Positions 38,001-44,292 of a stretch of DNA of 64,000 nt are shown one piece after another. Positions within the stretch are counted from its first letter, which is position 1; each line of letters begins with the position of its first letter. This DNA is from an uncultured Oscillospiraceae bacterium. Its GTDB lineage: Bacteria; Bacillota; Clostridia; Oscillospirales; Ruminococcaceae. The notes under the pieces are model-generated. The model was not told the origin of the DNA and did not search any database. It was given only the letters and a program-made list of their open reading frames with translations. The translations under genes and the position numbers were made by a program. The stretch lies in assembly GCA_934448295.1 (NCBI GenBank), contig CAKSEY010000013.1, positions 38,785 to 102,784 on the forward strand. Direction: 5' to 3'.

Positions 38001-39344
38001 AACAGTGAAGGCAATGGACAAAATGTCGGAAATGGCGATCCGAATCAGCCTCAATATAATGAGCATCATATAACAAATGACTATCACAAGCCCTACGTCA
38101 TAATTTATTTTGATAACCCCGGTGATGGTGAGTTTAACTATGGGATAGGACGAAAGCTCAGCACATTAAGCAAGGTATTTCTTTATGTTGGTATAAACAA
38201 TTCTAATGGCATAATGTATCTGCCGTTTTTTGTGCTAAGGAGTATCCTATCCTGTCGCGGCTTGATCATGAGTATGCTTGAAGATGATTTCGATGGCGAG
38301 ATAATGCAAAAGCACGCAAAGTCGGTTCAAGAGGAGATCGTTATTACGCACGAGCGTTCTGCAAGTCATATGTCAACAACAGATGAACGTGGTTCTTTGC
38401 AGGTATTCGGTTTAGGCGATGTGTCTGAATTAAACTATATTATGCACCCTATAGACCTGGATTCAAGGCGCATCATCGAGGGCTCCGAGAAAAAAGAAGA
38501 AAGCTGTTTCAGGCGTGCTGAACTGTGGCTTCTTTTCCAGAATTACGTTAACGGTCAGATCGCCCGCCTGTTTAATAGATCTTTTAGCTTAAATAGCAGT
38601 ACCACAAGTGATGAGGATGTGCCTAAGCTTTACCTCAAGGAGGACGAAAAGCTAGAGAGTGATGTATTCAGGCAGCCAGCTGAAACGTTTCGCGATCTTA
38701 ATATTTCTTCCGATGAGCGTTTTACTATGCTGGAAAAGGTCGTACATCTGGATAATCGTGTTGCGGATGACGCCAAGTTTTTTTCAGCCAACAACAATGG
38801 TGAATATTTCTTCAATAGCGAATTCATTAAATGTATATTGTTTGATATATTATTTTCTGCAATTAAGTATGCGACCACAGATATATCATTTTTGCCTAGG
38901 GTGGATAATCTGATTTCGTATTATGATTTGGAGGTGCGTTCAAGCCTGCTTAGTTACGTGTATTTGTTTAGAAAGGGGAATAATCTTATCATTCTGAACA
39001 ATGTCAACTCAAATCGCATTGATACAAGCAAATGCAATCAGATGAACGAGGAAATATACCGCAGAACCCATGACCCGTTAGATTACGGCGATGGACATAT
39101 GAGCCTATTTACAATCAGAAAATACATATTGGGTATACGTAGTTTGAATAGCTCCGATAAAAGCGGGAAAGATAGCTGCGACACAAAGTTTGAGTACATC
39201 AAAAAGGATACAGCTATGGGCATTTTATCTGAACACAAAATACAAGCCGACGACAAAACGTCGAGATACGATTACTGGTTCCAAACACAACTGCCTATAT
39301 TTAAGGAGGACGCTAACAGTGAAAACAATAGTTTGGATAAATGA
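32031..39344 (+). CDS. 2437-aa multidomain protein: thioredoxin-like, two GHKL ATPase-like modules, PRTase-like centre
   Basis: Not a family I can name. Residues 1-80 look like a thioredoxin fold without its CxxC (KHIIIFNIENC, then VNKIPSVRYFECPNGEIV). About 415-560 resembles a GHKL ATPase: N-box LMQNSVQHS (about 429-437), YVVDISKNG (about 456) and SHMGLLLFYQ (about 534). The centre (about 1000-1450) has VTIVPISSTLTTF, a CKLC pair (about 1151), the phosphoribosyltransferase PRPP-loop motif FYFVDDNINTGDTIKK (about 1356-1371) and a CVGC pair (about 1437). A second GHKL-like module sits at the end: helix about 2090-2110 with HERSASHM, N-box CILFDILFSAIKYA (about 2268), LIILNN (about 2320) and GDGHMSLFTIRKY (about 2353). 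Start ATG follows AAAGGAG. No membrane segment. The next gene overlaps it by 26 bases, so both are made together. Base composition is AT-rich compared with the flanks. Confidence 0.75.
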   Translation: MKHIIIFNIENCHEDYSYLIENIELLNNTEWLNDKGLQAFFDIGKNKQMVKRCEVNKIPSVRYFECPNGEIVKNPTSTKNSYADVIKKYCDGLIRFSNNDVDSNQTILSDLSSLLYLDDNGKVCNAQLPLAIRTQFNRRETINKAELISAIKSNDTYFHIRIKTNEDKLFDLQYLALLLTRFNDLVDEKRLSVVLLSDKLPLSYFPFYDYNNAELNNSEIIKELNTSHKIFSQYLRLLSKEHTGVIYAPKFVWENNTVVPELMPMDYKISSSGSSCFPLTIVDEASYNKLFAVSDSSPDSELSSIIDKNYLWQDDSDARNKKILFNIEGLRFYNANSDDPRKAFLAYIAETSWNHLKQYIKGYDKYQKLLFKETVSTKFGEEKNNWLIFALFSFLYGTDDSGDKHQVDYQHIDRSYKMARELSAGLQQLMQNSVQHSEYKSCVFTFCIDNNNKLRLYVVDISKNGTLIDTFKKRLSREIEDLNNSAPIDRDTIDAYNSILGMQKIRISHFFNKFNSQENEEKDAWRKFRSADCTSHMGLLLFYQTIQHCHADFIVRSEDKYTSTDGNSYVWSNEKQASTPSDSDYLIEEVRSIPGTQYLITLSLDSWNNETLSSGASISGGNFTEDYSSFSAVIDLETKFFEPEGLTNIIEGMMNYRMTDPDEKFTAQQNWERYLKAQMLDLQNRNSEFVNYWYMPENAGEYFKDTANCEVFIKGLFGALNKLSDDKKVLLAVTNLTRQFLETFREVIVALSCKRFKQNIQLYFVDESRKLFVQILGNTIKQAVTNAVEIAVEHGSPLFRPYDSVCSDYIASLSVSNNTNDKLVVVPFDILVPYNPDSKVTIFEKKTLEMVEERIDSVDNFGYKLVDTHTRLGSKVHIRSFYEMSFLFYRTTIANRIAFKVFQTFSEDFKKLIDKTSLTIRPIMYYSYSSYSKAIVTSLVEITKLYIDSSMRRYNEENSSKLSESELCKKIELAKAQVAFASYQYNLQSETKMDAIQLFFSFSKNYKGAELLNNSSKSAVVSKLLKLKEDINLVTIVPISSTLTTFDKMLEKLYSYRDGSSSGKFELVKNYTAFWVGDCNNEMDGDTIKPSDIESDYWSSADSVTKCITIKTVDPSKETSEETNAKRLKLLNDNPYIYYLMRATTVWEQPLKCKLCFPNESGLINEVPLVETDLTSTVPSQQIRPHIAYRSKHLTDKLFEKRKELHNGKSGGSNKITMGGNNHRITLLRDCVYYGHIERGKNHFQYYISTQDFFYKDEVKEEIKEWLDRLRSENSQDAHSQIPRLKIIFSPEHNTNVGFAQYVNTYYFNGTAEIISINEDKEFRTNFICEHESLRRTIERLHKQQEISDCGNPVEFYFVDDNINTGDTIKKANSFLRSLIPDEYIRSYSPVVIKKCFILIDRLSNASKGSLVLSSDPSDCHAFVHIDISHMRRQGDSCVGCKLQADTKRLFNRSPLKITANYWAKKYLDLNPVDFDDVEKMSNLKNGNYAYERFVLSHIAQNYIFTDGVTTRSIGEYYDSIICFFELIVSMGEGKKIKAPDKFLFVDLLKDLVKKLSIQTNNSGKGNGQVCRILCELLIKILARPFFSYDFSFRSQMQTFLLILAECYLGIKSEKCHKYITINCSDEDMEYISKYLLDSVSNSNYKVFLRENEGTRVKRTVALAKRILCLVGKNTQDVLYFYKDVLFEALADMKSTYLLRKSVIERLKSLVDNTFSDSVITCDSSCSSLLNPHQCLAKNEKECFWVTYYAHIHKIIDCNTDETHSLWFYYYMLTGNEIPDNTDKGIEAVNIENSNIDRKVDLFLLTSSLERDTMAAFTTYKTLSESNTEDKNTYASSYYLSNFSMQRKWANLNSTPSDQPDKDSVNWLNFLKTKKFEQSGSQDKNPISLRYTVFADKLLKMLKELTSPKAEFYVAVLSASNSEELCDDSSGNISFEEIHIISDTSSVECARFDIKQEHYIVKDRILQAWNIGKTDQQSNDLRDKGYHIELNSEGNGQNVGNGDPNQPQYNEHHITNDYHKPYVIIYFDNPGDGEFNYGIGRKLSTLSKVFLYVGINNSNGIMYLPFFVLRSILSCRGLIMSMLEDDFDGEIMQKHAKSVQEEIVITHERSASHMSTTDERGSLQVFGLGDVSELNYIMHPIDLDSRRIIEGSEKKEESCFRRAELWLLFQNYVNGQIARLFNRSFSLNSSTTSDEDVPKLYLKEDEKLESDVFRQPAETFRDLNISSDERFTMLEKVVHLDNRVADDAKFFSANNNGEYFFNSEFIKCILFDILFSAIKYATTDISFLPRVDNLISYYDLEVRSSLLSYVYLFRKGNNLIILNNVNSNRIDTSKCNQMNEEIYRRTHDPLDYGDGHMSLFTIRKYILGIRSLNSSDKSGKDSCDTKFEYIKKDTAMGILSEHKIQADDKTSRYDYWFQTQLPIFKEDANSENNSLDK

Positions 39345-40089
39345 CAAGAAGAGTGATATGGAAAACATCGTCAGAGGAGCATTTCCTATATTATGGGAGC
39401 ACCAAGTTATAGGAAAAACAGTATTTTTGGGCGATGCGGCTTTCCAGGATATGGAACAGTTTGATGTAGATTTCTTCAAAGAATTGATAAAAGACGTTTT
39501 GGCTATGAAAATAAAGAGCCACTTCACATCATGCGCATCAAATAGCGAACAGATCAAAAATAGTTTACCCCAAATGCTCAATTACTATGAATCAGATAAC
39601 GACGACTACGTTTATGTCCTAGCTAAATCAAAGAAATATTTAGCTAGCGTAATCAGCGAGTGGAATAATGTGGTTTCAGAATATAATAAAAATAATGCAA
39701 GCATAGAAAAAATAGACCAATGCGTCGGTAAATTATTTGCTTCCAAGGATAATCAAGCAGAAATTACAGTTCCACAAAATGAGAAATACTTGTATATGCT
39801 GGATGTAGTGCTATTGAAGGACGAAGATAAAAATCTTATTGACGGGAAAACAAAATTAGTTCTTTCTATGGCACTATACTATTATATAACCAAAAAGCTA
39901 AATGCAAAATGCTTTTTATACTCAACGCACACATATAATTCTACTCTTCAAACCAATTGGAAAGAGCTATATGCAAATCTTGATAATAAAGCGGATGATA
40001 TAGTTATAATTCCTAACACGCAGTTCTTTCCAGGTTCCACCAATAAAAACACATTAGAATCTATAATAAAAGATATTCCTGACCATTAA
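39319..40089 (+). CDS. receiver-like protein with large insert (partner of the giant)
   Basis: 256 residues. The start is GTG at 39319 inside the giant's 3' end, 8 bases after AAGGAGGA; a longer frame upstream merely shadows the giant gene. The N-terminus KTIVWINDKKSD has the hydrophobic strand plus acidic pair (D9) of a response-regulator receiver. The rest of the receiver resumes after about 140 residues: YMLDVVLLKDEDKN (candidate phospho-acceptor D162), an LSMALYYYI helix, then CFLYSTHTYN (conserved Ser/Thr about 202), as in the beta3-alpha3-beta4 order. No DNA-binding domain. I infer that it receives a signal or phosphoryl group from the GHKL modules of the giant. Sequence similarity to standard receivers is weak. 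Confidence 0.6.
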   Translation: MKTIVWINDKKSDMENIVRGAFPILWEHQVIGKTVFLGDAAFQDMEQFDVDFFKELIKDVLAMKIKSHFTSCASNSEQIKNSLPQMLNYYESDNDDYVYVLAKSKKYLASVISEWNNVVSEYNKNNASIEKIDQCVGKLFASKDNQAEITVPQNEKYLYMLDVVLLKDEDKNLIDGKTKLVLSMALYYYITKKLNAKCFLYSTHTYNSTLQTNWKELYANLDNKADDIVIIPNTQFFPGSTNKNTLESIIKDIPDH

Positions 40090-40109
40090 TAAAAGATATT
40101 CCTGACCAT
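40064..40109 (+). repeat. 23-bp perfect tandem duplication across a stop codon
   Basis: The unit TAATAAAAGATATTCCTGACCAT occurs at 40064-40086 and again at 40087-40109. The first copy encodes the last residues (KDIPDH) of the receiver-like protein. The second supplies its TAA stop and separates it from the ribosome site of the DUF2971 gene. Confidence 0.9.
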
Positions 40110-40123
40110 AAGGAGTGATAAAG

Positions 40124-41278
40124 ATGTCAAACATACAAAAACAATCACCTTATATTGCACTCAATGAAAATGAGTTACCATCAATAGCAAAAGCTATCAA
40201 CGGATTGATAGCTGGTTTCCATGATGTATCCAGACCAGTGTCAAATAATGAGTGTACAGATATATTGTATCATTATACATCTATTGAAAAGCTTTTTAGT
40301 ATTCTTGAGGGAGACTCATTTTGGGCATCTCGTTCTCGATTTTCAAACGACTCCACCGAGGGAGAGATACTGGGAGCGGAGTGGATAAACAAAGAACACT
40401 ATTACGGAGATAATTACATCGTGTGTTTCTGTGGAGATAACGATAAGCTGAGCCAATGGCGTGGATATTGTCCTTACGGCGGCGCATCGATCGGCTTTAA
40501 GTTCATTGATTCAAGCACATACACGATATGTAAATCCGGAGAAAGTGATTCTAAGAACAATATGGAATTATACAAAAATACTCCGTTGCCTGTTATATAC
40601 TGCCGAACAGATGACTCTGCCCCAAACGACAGCGGAATATATAATGCAAAAGAAAATCTGAATAATTCATGGGATGAAATAACAAAAAAGTTGCCAGACC
40701 AAAATAATGGTATTCACCATATAGAAATGCGGCATATCGTTCCATACTTGAAAAGCGGGTATTTCATTGAGGAAAACGAATATCGGCTGGTGTTTGACAA
40801 TACAAATGGAGAATTGGAGGATTACATACAATTCAGAACACTTTCCGATGGTATAAAGATACCATATATTATCGTTAAATACGGGAATTTGATCAATGGG
40901 GGAAATTCGATCAGAAGATATTTTACCAAAGATAATATCGAGCAAATATTTAACGAACGCATTAAGTCATCAATGAGGGAACCAATTGTTATTCCTGCCG
41001 GAAAGGATCAGAAAGAAATTTGCAGGGAGTTTACCGGTCACTTTAACCTCCATAAGAGTGAGCGGGCCTCATCCAAAATGCTTGAAAAACGTTGGCAAAC
41101 AAATCCTTTAAGGATAATATGCGAGGGACATCTGCCAATTGTAAGTATCACGGTTTCGCCATCTCCTAAGCAACAATATATTAAAGAAGTGATCGAAAGG
41201 TTTTGTAAAAGCAAATACTGGCTACAGAATGTCGAGATCAATTGCTCAAATATTCCGTATATTAATCCTAATATTTAA
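40124..41278 (+). CDS. DUF2971 family protein, third gene of the giant operon
   Basis: 384 residues. It carries the DUF2971 landmarks: ILYHYTSIEKLFSIL (H50-Y-T-S near the N-terminus), FWASRSRFSNDSTEGE (the ND-x-x-E block, about 69-80), CFCGDNDKLSQWRGYC (SxW, about 101-116) and ENEYRLVF (about 217-224). The conserved H...S/W...E order resembles ADP-ribosyltransferase-type active sites, so an NAD-dependent effector is plausible, but that is inference. The ATG at 40124 has AAGGAG 8 bases upstream and is preferred to the GTG at 40115. It is 34 bases after the receiver-like gene with no promoter or terminator between, and a terminator follows, so it closes the operon. Confidence 0.75.
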   Translation: MSNIQKQSPYIALNENELPSIAKAINGLIAGFHDVSRPVSNNECTDILYHYTSIEKLFSILEGDSFWASRSRFSNDSTEGEILGAEWINKEHYYGDNYIVCFCGDNDKLSQWRGYCPYGGASIGFKFIDSSTYTICKSGESDSKNNMELYKNTPLPVIYCRTDDSAPNDSGIYNAKENLNNSWDEITKKLPDQNNGIHHIEMRHIVPYLKSGYFIEENEYRLVFDNTNGELEDYIQFRTLSDGIKIPYIIVKYGNLINGGNSIRRYFTKDNIEQIFNERIKSSMREPIVIPAGKDQKEICREFTGHFNLHKSERASSKMLEKRWQTNPLRIICEGHLPIVSITVSPSPKQQYIKEVIERFCKSKYWLQNVEINCSNIPYINPNI

Positions 41279-41308
41279 TTTTAGATCAGTTCTAAATATA
41301 CATTGAAA

Positions 41309-41340
41309 AAGGACGCCTTTCATTGAAAAGCGTCCTTAGT
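41309..41340 (+). terminator. terminator of the giant operon
   Basis: 8-bp stem AAGGACGC / GCGTCCTT with a 13-base loop, 30 bases after the DUF2971 stop. Confidence 0.7.
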
Positions 41341-41425
41341 AATAATTAAAAAGTGCACACCCCTTTGCCGAAAATGCACACCCACATGACCTTTCGTTAA
41401 ATAGTATAAAGACAAAAAATGGGAA

Positions 41426-41472
41426 AGGCTCTGCTGTGACCGTTTTTCGATCATTGCAGAGCCTGCTTTTGT
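41426..41472. terminator. second hairpin terminator
   Basis: Stem AGGCTCTGC / GCAGAGCCT with a 21-base loop, followed by GCTTTTGTT. The gap 41341-41523 holds nothing else except short GTGCACACCC / ATGCACACCC repeats. Confidence 0.65.
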
Positions 41473-41523
41473 TAAATTGTGTTGATAAATCCAATTAATC
41501 AAGGACTTTCGGATAAAGAAAAT

Positions 41524-41565
41524 GGACACCAATCAAGATACGGCATTGTATCAAAATTGGTGTCC
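41524..41565 (-). terminator. hairpin directly after the tRNA-Pro 3' end
   Basis: Perfect 10-bp inverted repeat GGACACCAAT / ATTGGTGTCC with a nested GATAC / GTATC, 6 bases from the tRNA 3' end on its strand. Probable tRNA terminator or processing hairpin. Confidence 0.55.
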
Positions 41566-41570
41566 TGTTA

Positions 41571-41647
41571 TGGTCGAGATGACAGGATTCGAACCTGCGA
41601 CCTCTGCGTCCCGAACGCAGCGCTCTACCAAACTGAGCCACATCTCG
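41571..41647 (-). tRNA. tRNA-Pro (CGG)
   Basis: A complete 77-base cloverleaf on the minus strand: acceptor CGAGATG / CATCTCG, anticodon stem CTGCG / CGCAG with loop TTCGGGA (anticodon CGG, proline), T-arm GCAGG-TTCGAAT-CCTGT, and an encoded ACCA end. It has its own consensus promoter. A degenerate relative in the same orientation lies 12.5 kb to the left, and the AT-rich accessory island lies between the two. Confidence 0.95.
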
Positions 41648-41669
41648 ATTTGTCTCAATCGACTTTAAT

Positions 41670-41698
41670 ATTATATCACAGTGCAAGGGATTTGTCAA
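41670..41698 (-). promoter_or_regulatory. promoter of tRNA-Pro
   Basis: On the minus strand: TTGACA, exactly 17 bases, TATAAT, 22 bases before the tRNA 5' end. Confidence 0.8.
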
Positions 41699-41790
41699 GG
41701 GCTTTAGATAAAAAAACTTGTTTTTTCTTAGAAAAAATCTCAAAAGCTGAATTCCCCAGACAATTTTCACCAAAACAAAAGGCATGCCTA

Positions 41791-41819
41791 TTGAACAGAA
41801 GCGGGATATGTGCTATAAT
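41791..41819 (+). promoter_or_regulatory. predicted promoter of the serine hydrolase gene
   Basis: TTGAAC, 17 bases, TATAAT, 28 bases before the ATG at 41848. Confidence 0.6.
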
Positions 41820-41847
41820 CGTATTATCACATACCGGAGGTGCTCAG

Positions 41848-43014
41848 ATGCAAAGAAAAATACTTACTGTTTTGGAAGAAGCTGTGAACAATGGCGATAT
41901 TGCAGGCGCAAATGTGCTTGTTCTGCATAACGGAATGGAAAAGGCATACCTTTCCAGCGGATTCAGCGATAAAGAGAATGGGCGATTGATGACCCGCGAC
42001 ACGATTTTCCGCCTGTATTCCCAGACAAAGCCGGTGACGGCTGCCGCAGCTGTTTCGCTCATGGAGCAGGGGAGACTGGACGCGGGCGCGTGGCTGTCCG
42101 ATTATCTGCCGGAGTTCAGCGAGATGTTCGTCAGGAAAAACGGCGCGAGAGTCCCGGCGCAGAAGCACATCACCGTTTCCGACCTGCTGAACATGACCTC
42201 TGGGATCCCTTACCCCGGCGACGACGAAACCGGCAGGCAGAGCGGCGTCGTTTTCTTGGAGATCGAGCAGAATATGCGCTCGGACAAGCCTGTAATCACT
42301 GCGGAATTCGCACGGAAAATGGCGGCTAACGACCTCAGCTTCGAGCCGGGAGAACGCTTCATGTACGGCGCTTCGGCGGATATCCTGGGCGCGGTCATAG
42401 AGAGGGTCAGCGGCATGAGCCTGCGCGATTACATGAAGTCCACGTTCTTTGAGCCGCTGGGAATGTCCGACATGGATTTCTATGTTCCGCAGGAAAAAGC
42501 GAGCAGACTTGCAAAAATGTACGATTACACGGAGAACGGACTTCAGGAGCTCCGTGTGGATAACCTCGGGCTGATTTACGAGCGCGACCGTATTCCGGCT
42601 TTCCAGTCGGGGGGAGCCGGGCTGTGCTCCACGCTGGACGATTACGCGAAATTTGCGCAGATGCTGATGAACGGCGGCACATACGGCGGCAGAAAAATAC
42701 TGTCGCAGACTGCCGTAAAATTCCTGACGCACGGCGGGCTTGCGCCTCACCAGAAACCGCAGCTTGAAGAGGGCTGGGGCTGGATGCGCGGCTATACCTA
42801 CGGCAATCTTATGAGAGTCTGCGACGACGAAAGCATGACCACGCTGTTCTCGTCAAAGGGCGAGTACGGCTGGGACGGCTGGGCGGGAACGTTCTTTTCC
42901 AACGAACCTTCCCACGGCATAACGCTCCTATTCGGGGTTCAGCAGGCGGGAGTTGGCAGAGCCGGAAATGTCGTCAGAAAAATAAAGAATATCGTCATGA
43001 GCGAGCTAGCCTGA
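41848..43014 (+). CDS. beta-lactamase-family (class C-like) serine hydrolase
   Basis: 388 residues. Penicillin-binding-protein/class C beta-lactamase fold: the SxxK motif is SQTK in RLYSQTKPVTAAAAVSLM (catalytic Ser about 53), then LLNMTSGIPYP, the YxN-equivalent FMYGASADILGAVIE and GAGLCSTLDDYAKFAQ. No signal peptide, so a cytosolic esterase or peptidase is likelier than an antibiotic resistance enzyme. The ATG at 41848 follows GGAGG by 7 bases. The frame is open far upstream through the tRNA region, but that part is not coding. Ends at a terminator shared with the convergent hsdS gene. Confidence 0.85.
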   Translation: MQRKILTVLEEAVNNGDIAGANVLVLHNGMEKAYLSSGFSDKENGRLMTRDTIFRLYSQTKPVTAAAAVSLMEQGRLDAGAWLSDYLPEFSEMFVRKNGARVPAQKHITVSDLLNMTSGIPYPGDDETGRQSGVVFLEIEQNMRSDKPVITAEFARKMAANDLSFEPGERFMYGASADILGAVIERVSGMSLRDYMKSTFFEPLGMSDMDFYVPQEKASRLAKMYDYTENGLQELRVDNLGLIYERDRIPAFQSGGAGLCSTLDDYAKFAQMLMNGGTYGGRKILSQTAVKFLTHGGLAPHQKPQLEEGWGWMRGYTYGNLMRVCDDESMTTLFSSKGEYGWDGWAGTFFSNEPSHGITLLFGVQQAGVGRAGNVVRKIKNIVMSELA

Positions 43015-43027
43015 CAGCTTATTCAGA

Positions 43028-43060
43028 AAAACCGCCCCGGAACGCCAGGGCGGTTTTGCA
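43028..43060. terminator. bidirectional terminator between the serine hydrolase and hsdS
   Basis: 10-bp stem AAAACCGCCC / GGGCGGTTTT with A and T flanks, between convergent genes. Confidence 0.85.
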
Positions 43061-43068
43061 TAATTATA

Positions 43069-44292
43069 TCACCCGAATTGCAGATTTCCGCTCATTAGCT
43101 GTGGGATGAGCCTGCCGCGCAGCTCCTCGAGCCGGCGGGAGCTTTTGTCCAGCGCGATGATCCTGCGGATATGCGCCTGCGCCAGTTTCTCGTACTGTGC
43201 AAGAATTTCCTCCGGGGGGACGGCAATGCTCAGAAATGAAAGATTGTCCGCGTTGAGCGAAGCCCTCGTTGAAGCCACGCTGGAGCCTGAAAGATACCGC
43301 CTTACCTCGGCGGAACTGAGATAGCTGCGGATGTATTCCCGCATATTGCGCCCGCTTACGTCAATGCGGCTGAGAGCAACGTTGTACGCCCCCGCTATGC
43401 CGAATCTGGTCTGTCCGGCGCTGCCGTACTTGTCCACCATTATGTCCATTTCGGAGCACAGGCGGTTTCTGGGGCTTTCCGGAATGTAGGTCAGGTGGCG
43501 GCTGTCGGAATAATCCCGGTTCTGGATAAAGCGGACGTACCCCGGACGCGGCTCTGAGATATGCTGCGATTTCGGCGGCTGACTTCCACCGTTCCAGCGC
43601 ACAAGCTCCGGAAGCTCCCGCGCCTGCCAGCCCGCCGGAATCTCCCGCCCGAGCATACCGCTGTATTCCATCGCGCCGCCGGAGCTGCGGTATGGTCTGC
43701 CGTTTTCGTCCGGGAAATCATACTGCACGAACCAGCTTTCATATATCATGCCGAGCTCATGCGCCAGAAGCCCGCGCTGCCGCTCGTTCAGGTCAATGGC
43801 GCGGTTTATTCCGGAAAGCAGCCGCACGATATCCTCCTGCCCGTTTTCACAGACGGGCACTTGTATTTCCATCAGGTCGGGAATACACAGGTTGCTGACT
43901 ATCGACCCGGTGGAATCCGCGCGCCGGAACTGCGTCTGGACCTGCTCCGACAGCAGCGCGAACAGCAGATACTGCGGAGAAATGCGGCTGCGGTCGGCTT
44001 TCAGCAGCACCAGCCGCTGACCAAGGCAGCAGCGTGTTCCCTCGGGAATTATCGCCGCAGCGCCTACAGGAGCCTCCCGGGAAAGTATTATGTCTCCCGG
44101 CTCCGGAACGGCTCTTTTTACGCGCTGGAGGTAGGTCTCCTCGTCGACAAACCAACTGTCCGTGAGGTTCAGCCTGCCGCAGTCAAGGTTGAAGTTCCGC
44201 ACGGCGAGAACCCCCTCGCTGCGCCACTGCGGGGTGGAGTGCGGGCAGTCGGTTATCGCGGTGCAGAGCTCTCTGAGCGGGTAGTATCTCAT
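43069..44292 (-). CDS. hsdS: type I restriction-modification specificity subunit HsdS
   Basis: 407 residues with two target-recognition domains separated by helical spacers. TRD1 covers about 1-160 (PQWRSEGVLAVRNFN, GDIILSREAPVG). The first spacer is INRAIDLNERQRGLL followed by YESWFVQYDFPDENGRPY, and TRD2 covers about 200-370 (GYVRFIQNRDYS, DIMVDKYGSAGQTRFG). The second spacer ends LEELRGRLIPQLMSGNL. It would set the DNA sequence methylated by the HsdM next to it. The start overlaps the hsdM stop by 4 bases (ATGA-type coupling). No inverted hsdS fragments or invertase nearby, so no sign of shuffling. Confidence 0.85.
   Translation of the reverse strand: MRYYPLRELCTAITDCPHSTPQWRSEGVLAVRNFNLDCGRLNLTDSWFVDEETYLQRVKRAVPEPGDIILSREAPVGAAAIIPEGTRCCLGQRLVLLKADRSRISPQYLLFALLSEQVQTQFRRADSTGSIVSNLCIPDLMEIQVPVCENGQEDIVRLLSGINRAIDLNERQRGLLAHELGMIYESWFVQYDFPDENGRPYRSSGGAMEYSGMLGREIPAGWQARELPELVRWNGGSQPPKSQHISEPRPGYVRFIQNRDYSDSRHLTYIPESPRNRLCSEMDIMVDKYGSAGQTRFGIAGAYNVALSRIDVSGRNMREYIRSYLSSAEVRRYLSGSSVASTRASLNADNLSFLSIAVPPEEILAQYEKLAQAHIRRIIALDKSSRRLEELRGRLIPQLMSGNLQFG

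Noticed and set aside
37818..38087. Minus-strand frames rich in Ile/Phe/Tyr inside the giant gene
   Set aside because: Hydrophobic shadows of AT-rich coding DNA, not membrane proteins.
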